Assembly (NCBI RefSeq): GCF_004378255.1
Contig: NZ_SNQG01000004.1
Span: forward strand, 310,001-374,000
Origin: Mucilaginibacter phyllosphaerae
GTDB taxonomy: Bacteria > Bacteroidota > Bacteroidia > Sphingobacteriales > Sphingobacteriaceae
Length of the DNA stretch: 64,000 bases
Direction of reading: 5' to 3'
The notes beneath the pieces were generated by a model that saw only the letters and a program-made list of their open reading frames with translations, was not told the origin of the DNA and did not search any database. Below, in pieces: positions 17,433 to 26,817 of the stretch; the stretch's first letter is position 1; each line of letters begins with the position of its first letter. A program made the translations under genes and the position numbers.

Positions 17433-19259
17433 TTATTTGATCAGCTTTAATATTTTGTTAAAAATCTGCGTGTTGCTGTAAACGCCCCTAAAATCACCCG
17501 AGTGCAGGCCGTAGGCAAATACAGGTACGGGCGTCCCTGTATGGTCGTTAGTGCTAAAATCGCCCAGTACATAGCCTTTGCTTATGTCACCGTCAAGCAG
17601 GGTAAGGCCGCCGGTTTCATGGTCGGCAGTTACAATTACCAGCGTTTCACCGTCTTCATCCGCAAAGCGCAGGGCTTCGCCAACGGTGCTGTCAAAATCA
17701 GCATTTTCGGTAATTACCTGTGCCAGGTTATTGTTATGGCCCCCGTGGTCTATCTGCGATCCTTCTATCATCATAAAAAAGCCTTTAGGGCTGTTTTTAA
17801 AGGCAGTGCTTACCTTGTTAAAGGCCTGCGGCAGATAATTGCCCCTGCCCGCTATTTTAGGGCGGGTTACACTGTCATCCATCAAACCCAGAACCTTTGT
17901 TGCGGGCGTTTTTAAAAATTCATCAAAGGTGCGGGCAACGGTATAACCTCTCTTTTTCATTTTATCTATAACAGATTCACCGTTTACCTTTACCGTAAAA
18001 TCCTGATAGGCCGAGCCTAAGAAAATATCTACCGGTGATTTAAGGATATCGGCGGCAATGGCGCTGCTGTTGCTTCTTTCGCTTTGATGGGCATAAAAAG
18101 CCGCAGGGGTAGCATCAGTTAATTCGCATACAACGATATCTGCGGTTTTTTTGCCGGCTTCGGCGCTGTAAACGGCTAAGGATTTCAGGGGCTTCCCGGC
18201 AGGGTCTACTCCGATAGCGCGATCATCTGTTTTTTGCCCGGATGCAAATGCGGTAGCCCCGGCAGCCGAGTCGGTGATGTAAGCATCTGCCGAGTTGGTA
18301 ATCGAAAAGCCGATATTGAGCATCTGGAAGATATTAAGCTGGCCCCTGTTGGCGGTGTAGGTAGCATAGATCTGTGATAGCCCCATACCATCGCCGATAC
18401 ATAAGATAATGTTTTTAACTTTTTTTACCGCTCCGTCTGTTTTATAAGTGGGGTGATAAATAGGGTAGGGTTGCGGTGCCGAATATTCGTTTTTGGCTTT
18501 TTTGTTTAAAAAATCGCCCAGCTCTTCAATTTTATCGGTGCCGATAACATCTACACCTAAACGCATCAAGGCCAGCCAGCTGCTTTTAGTATCAGGGCTC
18601 TCCCAAAACCGTATCATTTTACCGGCCTGATGAACGCTGTCTATAGCGCCTTTTACACGGCTTATTTCGGCGCTGTTGAGCACACCTTTGCCATTCCATT
18701 TAACATACTTGCTTAAAGGGAAGCTTACCAGGCCAATTTTTTGCCATTGTTGTGAGGTAAAGCCATCCAGATGGTCTACATCAAAAGTGATCCAGTCGGG
18801 GTAGTTCAGCATTTCTGCTGCGGGCGGTACGGCACCCGTCATCACGATGGATAAACGGCCTGCATGCGCAGGGGAAGAGATATAAGCTGCCAAAGGTTTT
18901 AACTCTGCTACTACTAAAGGTAACACCGCTTTGTAATCTTCCTTTATCTCTATCAGCAGCCTTAACCGTCTTTGCGGGTCGCGCTGAAGCGCTTCGGCCA
19001 ATGGGTAAAGGTACAGGCTTTTTAACGACCGGTTATCTGTGATCTCCTTTTTACCGTGGGCAACCATTAATCGCCCGTTTACGGCATATACATCTGCTTC
19101 TATAGAGCCAAATCCCTTTTGGTAGGCACGGTAAAAGGGGATGCTGTTCTTATAATCGTTATGTGAATGGGCATCGGCAACGGTGTAGGGTTTAATTTGC
19201 CCGCTGGCAACATGGCCGGCAAAAAGCATGGCGCCTAAAAAAAATAGCTTATGTATCAT
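17433..19259 (-). CDS. Secreted fusion: AIM6/GDPD-like phosphodiesterase + alkaline phosphatase
   Basis: A 608-residue exported protein with a signal peptide ending HVASGQ near 21. Residues about 25-255 resemble the AIM6-like branch of PLC/glycerophosphodiesterases: H31-S-H-N-D-Y, E54-A-D56, H68 and E104-I-K-E107 stand where metal ligands and catalytic histidines are expected. Residues about 280-608 are an alkaline phosphatase: D290 in CIGDGMG, the nucleophile S331 in TDSAAGATA, then SQIDHGGHNN and TADHETGG for zinc binding. One enzyme could cleave a phosphodiester and then remove the phosphate. It is the last gene of a sigma/FecR/SusC/SusD locus, so it probably processes a substrate taken up by that pair. 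An intercistronic hairpin lies just upstream. Confidence 0.9.
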   Translation of the reverse strand: MIHKLFFLGAMLFAGHVASGQIKPYTVADAHSHNDYKNSIPFYRAYQKGFGSIEADVYAVNGRLMVAHGKKEITDNRSLKSLYLYPLAEALQRDPQRRLRLLIEIKEDYKAVLPLVVAELKPLAAYISSPAHAGRLSIVMTGAVPPAAEMLNYPDWITFDVDHLDGFTSQQWQKIGLVSFPLSKYVKWNGKGVLNSAEISRVKGAIDSVHQAGKMIRFWESPDTKSSWLALMRLGVDVIGTDKIEELGDFLNKKAKNEYSAPQPYPIYHPTYKTDGAVKKVKNIILCIGDGMGLSQIYATYTANRGQLNIFQMLNIGFSITNSADAYITDSAAGATAFASGQKTDDRAIGVDPAGKPLKSLAVYSAEAGKKTADIVVCELTDATPAAFYAHQSERSNSSAIAADILKSPVDIFLGSAYQDFTVKVNGESVIDKMKKRGYTVARTFDEFLKTPATKVLGLMDDSVTRPKIAGRGNYLPQAFNKVSTAFKNSPKGFFMMIEGSQIDHGGHNNNLAQVITENADFDSTVGEALRFADEDGETLVIVTADHETGGLTLLDGDISKGYVLGDFSTNDHTGTPVPVFAYGLHSGDFRGVYSNTQIFNKILKLIK

Positions 19260-19277
19260 TTTTTTATTGTTGTTAAT

Positions 19278-19308
19278 ACCAAAAGCCGGCTGTGCACCGG
19301 CTTTTGGT
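19278..19308 (-). other. Intercistronic hairpin between susD and the phosphatase gene
   Basis: A perfect 12-base GC-rich stem (19278-19289 with 19297-19308), 7-base loop, lies in the 62-base gap between the SusD stop and the phosphatase ATG. It is not followed by a T run on the minus strand, so it is more likely a processing or attenuation element than a full terminator. Confidence 0.6.
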
Positions 19309-19321
19309 TAAATGTTTAAAA

Positions 19322-20836
19322 CTACCAGCCTGCATTTTGTTTTAGCTGGCCCTGGCTAATCTGGATATCTTTTGGCGGGATAGGCCAAACGTTATCACGT
19401 GCAGGGTCAAAGTTACGGGCTTTCCAAACAACCGAGCCGGTTGCACCATGCAGCGGTTTTGCATAAGTGGCCTGCGCATCACCCCAGCGTACAAGGTCAA
19501 AGTTACGGTCGCTCCATTCGCCGGCAAGTTCCACGCGGCGTTCGTGTTTCAGGTTAGCCATGGTGGCACCGGTAATTGCTGCCAAACCTGCGCGCTGGCG
19601 AACAAGGTTAATCTCCGTATCGGCGTTTTTACCCTGCATCAGTTTAGCTTCTGCCTTAATCAGTATTACCTCGGCATAGCGCAATAGCGGCACGTTAAGA
19701 TCGGTAGATGGTTCATCACCATTCGGGCTGATGTGTATGCCGCCGGCATAGCTAAAGGGCTCCATATATTTGTTAAACTGGTAACCTGTAAGGCTGTTGC
19801 TTTTACCACCTATAGGGTAGGTATAAGTTTGCCCAAAATATGGAAAGGTGTCATCCTTTTTAAGAATGGTAGCGGCTAAACGTTTATCGCCGGTTTCAAA
19901 CTCATCAACCAGTTCTTTAGTTGGCTGGAAATAGCCAAAACCGTTGTACAGGCCCCAGCCTTTGTTCTCCAGCATTGCGCCGGGTAAAATGCTTTGCCCG
20001 TTTAAGCTGCTGGCTACCGACCATACATACTCGCTGCTGTAGTTGTTGGCTATTTTAAATACATCAGCATAGTTGCTTAATAAAGCATGTTTGCCGCTGG
20101 TAATAACCGAATCTGCATACTTCTCTGCATTGGCGTAATCTTTTGCATGCAGGTAAGCTTTAGCTAAATAAGCCCAGGCGGCAGTTTTATGCGCCCTGCC
20201 GCGGTCTGTAGCGGCAAGCTTATCAAAATAAGGCAATAATGCTGCTGCTTTTTTTAGGTCGGCAGTGATGTACGCATAGTTATCTTTAACAGATGGTAAC
20301 TGTGAAGGGAACGCCAGTGGGTTATCCCTGCTTTGCAGCGGCGCACCCAGTTTATCGCTTCCGTACAGGTCGGCTATTTCCAGGTGCATTACGGCATGCA
20401 CAAAATAAGCCTGGCCCAAAATAAAGTTTTTGGTTGCCTGGTCCATATTAATGACAGGTACGTTGGCAATAACATCGTTAGCCCTTTTCATCACCACAAA
20501 ATGCAACTGCCACGGGGCATATATGCTGCCCTCGTTGCCGGTACAAACAAAGTTTTTGATGTTTTCGCGGTCGCCCGAGGTACGGCCAACTACCATGTCA
20601 TCGCTGGCATTGATAAACCAGAAGAAACCCCTGCCGTACATATCTTCGCTATTGCTTTGTTTTTCATACAAGCCGTTGGCAGCCTGTTGCGCATCGGCGG
20701 CCGTTTTCCAGAAGTTACTTGTGGTTGGGGTGCCGGTTGGCTTTATGTTATCTAAAGTACTTTTTTTACAGCCCTGTATAAATGCAGCTACGCTTAAAAC
20801 AAGCAGGCATTTACTTATTATTTTTATGAATTTCAT
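19322..20836 (-). CDS. SusD/RagB family outer-membrane lipoprotein (phosphatase locus)
   Basis: A 504-residue surface lipoprotein that caps the paired SusC channel and captures substrate. The lipobox is IQGC with C23. The N-terminal part has the usual NFWKTAADAQQAANGLYE segment, followed by TPR-like helices (KTAAWAYLAKAYLHAKDY). The C-terminus carries the RagB/SusD signature region LLRYAEVILIKAEAKL, ERRVELAGEWSDRNFDLVRWG and the closing WPIPPKDI motif. It starts 34 bases after the SusC stop. Ligand is unknown; the downstream phosphatase fusion suggests a phosphorylated compound. Confidence 0.95.
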   Translation of the reverse strand: MKFIKIISKCLLVLSVAAFIQGCKKSTLDNIKPTGTPTTSNFWKTAADAQQAANGLYEKQSNSEDMYGRGFFWFINASDDMVVGRTSGDRENIKNFVCTGNEGSIYAPWQLHFVVMKRANDVIANVPVINMDQATKNFILGQAYFVHAVMHLEIADLYGSDKLGAPLQSRDNPLAFPSQLPSVKDNYAYITADLKKAAALLPYFDKLAATDRGRAHKTAAWAYLAKAYLHAKDYANAEKYADSVITSGKHALLSNYADVFKIANNYSSEYVWSVASSLNGQSILPGAMLENKGWGLYNGFGYFQPTKELVDEFETGDKRLAATILKKDDTFPYFGQTYTYPIGGKSNSLTGYQFNKYMEPFSYAGGIHISPNGDEPSTDLNVPLLRYAEVILIKAEAKLMQGKNADTEINLVRQRAGLAAITGATMANLKHERRVELAGEWSDRNFDLVRWGDAQATYAKPLHGATGSVVWKARNFDPARDNVWPIPPKDIQISQGQLKQNAGW

Positions 20837-20870
20837 TTCAATTTTCTCCTTAAATAGTTGTTACCTGTAA

Positions 20871-23800
20871 TTATAAGCCTACATTAAGCCCTATTAAAAC
20901 AATCCTCGACTGCGGGTACAGACCCAGATCCACACCATTCTGGCCAATGCCTACTTCAGGGTCCAGCCCTGTGTATTTGGTGAATGTGGCCAGGTTTTGC
21001 GCATTGGCAAATACCCTTGCACTGCGGATGCCTATTTTATCCATAAACGATTTTGGCAATGTGTAACCAAGTGTTACATTTTTGATGCGCATGTAGGCGC
21101 CGCTTTCTACATAAAAGTCAGATACGTTACCAAAGTTGCCGTTAGCATCACTTGCAGATAACCTTGGTATGGTGGTATTGGTGTTGGTAGGGGTCCAGGC
21201 GTTTTTAGCATCAGCCAAAAGGTTATAATTTTGGATGGAAGCATTAAGGCCGGTATATTTTATGGCGTTAAAAATTTTGTTGCCGGTTATACCCTGTAAA
21301 AACACGCTTAAATCAAACGCGCCGTAATTAAAGTTTGCCGTAAAGCCATAGGTAAATTTAGGGAACGGTGTGCCCAGGTAAGTTTTGTCGGCATCGTTAA
21401 GTTTACCATCGCCGTTAAGATCAAGAAACTTGATGTCGCCGGGTTTGGCATTTGGCTGTATGGCCGTACCGGTAGGCCCCGTGTAGCTGTTTACCTCATC
21501 CTGCGTTTGGAACAGGCCGGCAGTGCGGTAGCCGAAGAATGAATACAGCGAATACCCTTGCCTTAACTGAACCGGAACCAGGTTATCCCTAACCGTAGGG
21601 GTTGATAAGATAAGCTGTTGCCCCGGCAAAATATCCTGAATAGTGTTTTTAATGTAAGAGCCATTAGCTGCAAAGTTATAACGCAGCTGGCCAACGCTGC
21701 CCTGATATTTGATACTTAATTCAGCACCCTTGTTTTGGATAGCGCCACCATTTACAAATGGCGGGTTGGATACCCCGAACACGGCCGCAACAGGCGGCTG
21801 AAATATGAATTGCGTGTTCTTTTTAATAAATACATCACCGGTGATATTAAGCTGGCCATTAAATAAGCCCAGGTCAAAACCCAGATCGGTTTGTGTGGCT
21901 TTTTCCCAGCCTATACCTAAATTGGCAATACCATCTACCGCCGAACCTGTAACTACTGTTGCAGGGCTACCCAGGTAGCCCGAAGTTTTGGTAAGTGATA
22001 CCGAAGTGGGGAAGTTTGGTAAACCTGCCAGGTTACCAGACTGGCCGTAACTTGCACGCAGTTTAGCAAATGATACCAAACCATCTGTAGGGAAGAACGG
22101 CTCTTTACTGATCAGCCAGCCTGCAGATAAGCCAGGATAGTTTTGTGTACGCCTGGCAACACCTATAAGTGATGATGCATCCCGGCGGATAATGGCGTTT
22201 AAAAAATATTTGCCTTTATAGTCGTATCCTACGCGGCCTAAATAAGAGATCAGTGCAGATTCGTTTTTGTTGCCTTGCAGCGGTACACCTGTTGGGTTAA
22301 GCGTGCCGTTGATAAGATAACGGTAAGCCGGATCTTCGCTCAGGTAATTATCGGTATTTACACTAAAAAAGTCTTGTGTATCATTCTGGTAGGTATAACC
22401 TGCCAGCGCAGTGATATGATGATCGCCAAAAATCCTGTCGAAATTTAAGGTTTGCTCTGCCAAAATGTTCCTGGTGTTATAATTTGCCTGAAACAGAAAG
22501 TTATCAAAGAATTTTTTGCCCGGCTCCAATACCCTGGTGCTAAAGTTTTTAACCGTTTGCAGGTTTTTGGTAATACCCAAGTTAGAGCGGAACTTTAAGC
22601 CCTTAATTAAGCTAACCTCTACATAGGGGTTGATGGTAAAGCTGGTTATTGCATTGCTGTTATCTAAACGTTTTAGGTAAGCTACCGGGTTTATCACATC
22701 GCCGTATGAACCGGCATATTGGGAAGGTACACCTCCAAAGCTTCCGTCGGGGTTGTAAATTGGTGCATTCGGCGGATAAAATATGGCTGATAATATAGCG
22801 CCGGTATAAGCGCTTGTAGTGTTGGCGCCCTGCCCGTTGTTATAAGAGAACGACATGCTTTCGCCCATCCTTAACCAATTTTTGATCTGATGATCGGAAT
22901 TTACCCTGAAGTTATACCGTATCGAGTTGGTGTTTAACAATATCGCATCGTTTTTACGATAGCCGCCGGATACATAGAATGTTGATTTTTCGCTGCCGCC
23001 GCTTATGTTTAAGTTATAATCCTGAATGTAACCTGTCCTGAAAAGGGCATTTGGCCAGTTGGTACGCGTTACGCGCGAATCCGGGTTGATGGTTGCATCA
23101 AATGCCGGTAGCCTTGCTTTGCCTGCATTATCATAAGCCTGGTTAATGGCATCGGCATAATCCGCAGCGTTTAAGGCCTGTAAAATCTTCAGGGAATTTT
23201 GTACACCGCCCTTTACAGATATATCCAAGTTGGTAGTGCCTTTTTTGCCTCTTTTGGTAGTGATCAGTATCACACCGCCGGCTGCCTTTGCACCGTAAAT
23301 TGCCGCATAAGAATCTTTTAACACATCAATAGATTCGATATCATTCGGGTCTATCGGGCCGCCGTTATAAATGGTACCGTCTACTACGGTTAAAGGGCCT
23401 TCGGCATTAAATGAGCTTTGGCCGCGTAAGCGGATATTAGGGGCAGCTGTTGGGTCGCCGCCTTCATTTAAAACGGTAACGCCCGCTACCTGGCCCTGCA
23501 GCATTTCGGTAACCGAACCAACCGAGCGGTCCCTAACGTTAGAAAGCTTTAAAGAACCTACAGCCCCGGTTACGTCAGATTTTTTTTGCGTACCGTAACC
23601 TACCACCACAATATCCTGCAGTTGGTTAACATCATCCTGTAAAACAATGCTGAGTGTGGTTTGCCCGTTCAGCAAAATTTCCTGCCGTTTGTAGCCTATA
23701 GATGTGATGACAAGCGTAGCACGCTCATCCGCTGTAATTTTAAAGTTTCCGTTTGCATCGGTCAGGGTGGTCATGTTACCATCTTTTACGCTAACGGTAA

Positions 23801-24296
23801 CACCGGGCATTGTTTGGCCTTTACTGTCTTTTACTGTACCGGTAATGGTAACGGGGTTATAACTAACCTTAGTTACAGTTTCTTTACCGTTGATAATAAT
23901 TACATTATCTACAATCTTGTAGGTTACCGGCTGGTCCTTCAGCAGGTTGTTTAATGCTTTTTCTACCGGCTGGTCTTTAATGTCTACACTTACCCTGTTT
24001 AGCTTGCTGATAAGTTCTACCTTGTAAAAGAAGGTGTACCTGGTTTGTTTTTCGATGGTCTTGAAAATGCTTTCAAGCCGTGCACCTTTCTGTGTTATGC
24101 TGATGTTTTGGCCAAAGCCGGCAGCACTAAGCTGCAAACACCCTGCAAGCATCATCATAAAGATCAGTTTCATTCGTCTGAATATTAGTTTAATAGGGGT
24201 TTGACTAAAGTAACGTTGAATAGCCTCTGTATTTGATCGTCCTTTGCCTGCCCGGATATCGTTAAATAGCCGGATAGCAGAAATATAAAATTGCAT
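20871..24296 (-). CDS. SusC/RagA TonB-dependent transporter with STN domain (phosphatase locus)
   Basis: A 1141-residue outer-membrane transporter. From ATG 24171-24173 (residue 42) the protein begins MKLIFMMMLAGCLQLSAAGFGQ, a good signal peptide, and that start may be the real one; the longer form keeps 41 extra N-terminal residues as often annotated. After it come an STN domain (about 65-135), a CarboxypepD_reg-like domain (GTVKDSKGQTMPGVTVSVKDG, about 152-225), a TonB-box/plug region (IVVVGYGTQKKSDVTGAVGS) and a 22-strand barrel ending in RIVLIGLNVGL. STN domains transmit occupancy to FecR-type anti-sigma factors, and the FecR and sigma genes lie directly upstream. It pairs with the following SusD. 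Confidence 0.96.
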   Translation of the reverse strand: MQFYISAIRLFNDIRAGKGRSNTEAIQRYFSQTPIKLIFRRMKLIFMMMLAGCLQLSAAGFGQNISITQKGARLESIFKTIEKQTRYTFFYKVELISKLNRVSVDIKDQPVEKALNNLLKDQPVTYKIVDNVIIINGKETVTKVSYNPVTITGTVKDSKGQTMPGVTVSVKDGNMTTLTDANGNFKITADERATLVITSIGYKRQEILLNGQTTLSIVLQDDVNQLQDIVVVGYGTQKKSDVTGAVGSLKLSNVRDRSVGSVTEMLQGQVAGVTVLNEGGDPTAAPNIRLRGQSSFNAEGPLTVVDGTIYNGGPIDPNDIESIDVLKDSYAAIYGAKAAGGVILITTKRGKKGTTNLDISVKGGVQNSLKILQALNAADYADAINQAYDNAGKARLPAFDATINPDSRVTRTNWPNALFRTGYIQDYNLNISGGSEKSTFYVSGGYRKNDAILLNTNSIRYNFRVNSDHQIKNWLRMGESMSFSYNNGQGANTTSAYTGAILSAIFYPPNAPIYNPDGSFGGVPSQYAGSYGDVINPVAYLKRLDNSNAITSFTINPYVEVSLIKGLKFRSNLGITKNLQTVKNFSTRVLEPGKKFFDNFLFQANYNTRNILAEQTLNFDRIFGDHHITALAGYTYQNDTQDFFSVNTDNYLSEDPAYRYLINGTLNPTGVPLQGNKNESALISYLGRVGYDYKGKYFLNAIIRRDASSLIGVARRTQNYPGLSAGWLISKEPFFPTDGLVSFAKLRASYGQSGNLAGLPNFPTSVSLTKTSGYLGSPATVVTGSAVDGIANLGIGWEKATQTDLGFDLGLFNGQLNITGDVFIKKNTQFIFQPPVAAVFGVSNPPFVNGGAIQNKGAELSIKYQGSVGQLRYNFAANGSYIKNTIQDILPGQQLILSTPTVRDNLVPVQLRQGYSLYSFFGYRTAGLFQTQDEVNSYTGPTGTAIQPNAKPGDIKFLDLNGDGKLNDADKTYLGTPFPKFTYGFTANFNYGAFDLSVFLQGITGNKIFNAIKYTGLNASIQNYNLLADAKNAWTPTNTNTTIPRLSASDANGNFGNVSDFYVESGAYMRIKNVTLGYTLPKSFMDKIGIRSARVFANAQNLATFTKYTGLDPEVGIGQNGVDLGLYPQSRIVLIGLNVGL

Positions 24297-24458
24297 ACCT
24301 TTGTATTTGGTAGGGTTTGGTTGTTAGTTTGGTTCAGAAAAAATCTTGTAATAACGTTTGCCCTGCTTTTGCCGGATTGTGCTCGTAACACGTTCCGGCT
24401 TTTTTATGAGCAAACTTTTAAGCGCCGGCCTTGCCGCTGCTGTTTTTGCTGCTGGTAA

Positions 24459-25598
24459 TTATTTTACGATAATTGTTTTCCCTTCTATTTTAAATTTTAT
24501 TCCACTTAGTTCAAGTATGCTCAACACTTTAGATGCGTTTACATTTCTTGATATTTTACCACGGTAATGGTCTGCCGGCAGCGGCCCTTCAAATTTCACA
24601 TCAACATCATACCAGCGGCTTATCTGGCTCATAACCGTTTTAATATCGGCCTGGTTAAAAAGGAACATGCCATTCTTCCAGGCTGTGGCTTCTTCCGTAT
24701 CGGCATTATCTGTTACTAACAGGCTGTTATCATCTGCAGATAGTTTTGATTGCTGCCCCGGCTTTAAAATTACCGCCCGGGTACCGTTGGTTACATTTAC
24801 GCTACCTTCCAGCAGGGTTGTTTTTATCGCTTTTTCATCAGCGTAGGCATTTACATTAAAATGGGTACCTAAAACGGTTAGCTGCTGATTGGCACAGGTA
24901 ACAATAAAGGGCTTGTGCTTATTTTTGGTAACCTCAAAATATACCTCGCCGGTAATGGCAACCTTACGTTCGGTACCCGAAAAAACAGCAGGGAAACGAA
25001 TAGATGATGCGGCATTAAGCCAGGCATGCGTACCATCGGGCAGGGTAACCTGGTACTGGCCGCCTTTGGGGGTGCTGATGGTGTTAAGCAATGCTGCTGC
25101 AGGTGTTGTAACTGTTGATGGGGTATTTGCCGCCTGGTAAGTAATATTCCCCCGGGCCGATTTATTGATATATGCCGCGCCCTGTTGTGCCAGTACACCA
25201 TTCTTTACATCGCTAAGGTTTATCTGAGAGCCATTGGCCAGTGTAAGAATGGCCTTGTTACTGCCCGGTGTAAAATCTTTTTTTACAAGTTGTTTGGCAA
25301 CGGATAAATGTTTAGCCGGTTTTAAATAAATATACAAACCTGCAGACAGGATGAGCAGCACAGAAGCAGCACTCACTATTTTTAGCCATGGCAGCCAGTT
25401 GTTTTTTTTGCTGCCCAGGGTTTTAACCACATCGGTTTCGCCGTTGGTAATAGCGCTGATATCGGCATCCATAGCCTCCTGTAAGTATTTATCCAGTTTG
25501 CCTTCGTTTAGTAAATGGGCAAATACCTCCAACTCATCCGCGCCCGATTTTTTTTCGAGATACCTTTTTACCAATAACCTGTAGTGATCGTCCTGCAT
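24459..25598 (-). CDS. FecR family anti-sigma factor (phosphatase locus)
   Basis: A 379-residue inner-membrane regulator. It has a cytoplasmic N-terminal region (1-85), one membrane helix (IVSAASVLLILSAGLYIYL, near 93-111), and a periplasmic FecR domain with TPKGGQYQVTLPDGTHAWLN, SIRFPAVFSGTERKVAITGEVYFEV and TVLGTHFNVNAY. The C-terminal DUF4974-like part (DIKTVMSQISRWYDVDVKFEG) would contact the STN domain of SusC. It lies 162 bases upstream of susC and 81 bases after the sigma gene. Confidence 0.95.
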   Translation of the reverse strand: MQDDHYRLLVKRYLEKKSGADELEVFAHLLNEGKLDKYLQEAMDADISAITNGETDVVKTLGSKKNNWLPWLKIVSAASVLLILSAGLYIYLKPAKHLSVAKQLVKKDFTPGSNKAILTLANGSQINLSDVKNGVLAQQGAAYINKSARGNITYQAANTPSTVTTPAAALLNTISTPKGGQYQVTLPDGTHAWLNAASSIRFPAVFSGTERKVAITGEVYFEVTKNKHKPFIVTCANQQLTVLGTHFNVNAYADEKAIKTTLLEGSVNVTNGTRAVILKPGQQSKLSADDNSLLVTDNADTEEATAWKNGMFLFNQADIKTVMSQISRWYDVDVKFEGPLPADHYRGKISRNVNASKVLSILELSGIKFKIEGKTIIVK

Positions 25599-25679
25599 TA
25601 ATTCAATTGCTCTTTAATACTAAGACTGCAAAAGCGGAAATCAGGGTAGCAAGAAAATTACTTTTTTTTCAGAAAAGTA

Positions 25680-26276
25680 TTAGTGCTTGTAAATAGCGGC
25701 CAGCAAAAGGCTTAAAGTGATACCCAAATCCCTTTCGGTATTGGCACGCAATACCTTCATGGCAAACACCATGTGGTTTTTTACCGCGTTGCGTGATATG
25801 CCTAAATCTGTAGCCACTTCATCGTATGATTTGTTTTGTTCGCGGCATAGCAAAAATATTTCCCTGGAGCGGTGGGGGATGGCATGTAGCGTTTTTTCAA
25901 TAAAGTTTAAATATTCTTTACTTACCAGGTCATCCTCGGCAGACCGGCTTTGGTAAGAAAAGCTTTCGGTGATCTCCTTAATGGTATTGCCCGACCGAAA
26001 CCCTTTTTTGAGGCTATCTAAGGCATGGTTACGGGCTACTACAAACAGGTAAGCCTTAAATACCTTTACATTTTGCAGCTTACTACGATTCTCCCAAATT
26101 TTGGTAAACACATCCTGCGCGGCATCCTCGGTAGCGGTTGAGGACTGCAGGAACCTGAATAAAAACCGGTGCAGTTCGGTTTGATAACGGGAATAAAGTT
26201 CGGTAAAGGCGTCGTAATTACTTTCTAACAACATTTGCTGCAACTGATGATCTGAAAGTAACTGTAAATTATACAT
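25680..26276 (-). CDS. ECF RNA polymerase sigma-70 factor (phosphatase locus)
   Basis: A 198-residue extracytoplasmic-function sigma factor of the Bacteroidota FecI-like group. Region 2 is visible in YDAFTELYSRYQTELHRFLFRFL and TEDAAQDVFTKIWENRSKL (about 18-75), and region 4 in IPHRSREIFLLCREQNKSYDEVATDLGISRNAVKNHM in outline (about 133-170). It should be held by the adjacent FecR and, when released, direct RNA polymerase to the susC operon. It ends with a hydrophobic tail LGITLSLLLAAIYKH. It is the first gene of the locus. Confidence 0.95.
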   Translation of the reverse strand: MYNLQLLSDHQLQQMLLESNYDAFTELYSRYQTELHRFLFRFLQSSTATEDAAQDVFTKIWENRSKLQNVKVFKAYLFVVARNHALDSLKKGFRSGNTIKEITESFSYQSRSAEDDLVSKEYLNFIEKTLHAIPHRSREIFLLCREQNKSYDEVATDLGISRNAVKNHMVFAMKVLRANTERDLGITLSLLLAAIYKH

Positions 26277-26686
26277 CCCTGCTTATTTAAGTTTGCAAAA
26301 GAAACATTATGTTATTACCTAAATGTTAAATCGATAAATATTTGATCTGTTATGTTGGTTTATATTTTAATACGGCTTCCAGATCCCATTTTTTTTATCT
26401 CAGGATGTGATCAGATATTTCTTGCGCATGAAAAGCTTATCCGGCTAAACACCTGTAAGTTAAATCTTTTATATGATAATAAGCTATACAGGGAAATAAT
26501 TTTGAAATGGCCTTGCTAAGAAATTAGCATTTTGTGTTGTGCCGGCGCAAAGGTAGAAAGCGGCAAATGCGGTATATAAGTTAGTTGTAACTTATTATAC
26601 CGCATTTGTAATGATGTACGGATAGCAGTAATTGCCTGAGATAAAAGTTCGTATAACTTATCTGTAAGCATTTATTGCATAGTATA
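26277..26686. other. 410-base gap upstream of the first sigma gene
   Basis: This AT-rich stretch separates the minus-strand sigma gene from the two small minus-strand genes above 26687. It holds one large hairpin (26564-26608), listed separately. No exact promoter box on the minus strand and no further gene were found. Confidence 0.6.
26564..26608. repeat. Large 20-base inverted repeat
   Basis: Arms 26564-26583 and 26588-26608 are complementary over 20 bases with a single bulged base, around GTTG. The outer ends read CAAATGCGGTAT and ATACCGCATTTG. It lies 79 bases past the stop of the small minus-strand gene and about 290 bases before the sigma gene. It lacks a T run, so it could be a Rho-independent-like stop for the small genes, a mobile palindromic element or a binding site. 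Confidence 0.65.
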
Positions 26687-26815
26687 TTATGCAAATCTGC
26701 CCGGAAATTCGGTTAAAGCGTAGTGAATTTCTTTTAAAGTAGGTAACTTCCTAAGGTTGATCACCAGGCAGGTATCATTTTCGGTTTTATTTGATTTTTT
26801 ATAGGCGATTTTCAT
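26687..26815 (-). CDS. Possible 42-residue small protein
   Basis: A frame from ATG 26813-26815 to TAA 26687-26689. The product MKIAYKKSNKTENDTCLVIN continues with LRKLPTLKEIHYALTEFPGRFA. Its ATG lies 2 bases after the stop of the 107-residue gene, an arrangement that suggests coupled translation. It has a strand-helix composition with a basic N-terminus and no signal peptide. No family was recognised, and short length makes it uncertain. Confidence 0.45.
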   Translation of the reverse strand: MKIAYKKSNKTENDTCLVINLRKLPTLKEIHYALTEFPGRFA

Positions 26816-26817
26816 AA

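Noticed and set aside
24371..24399. Terminator between FecR and SusC
   Set aside because: The GCCGGA/TCCGGC hairpin has its T run on the plus strand, but the genes are on the minus strand, so it should not stop them.
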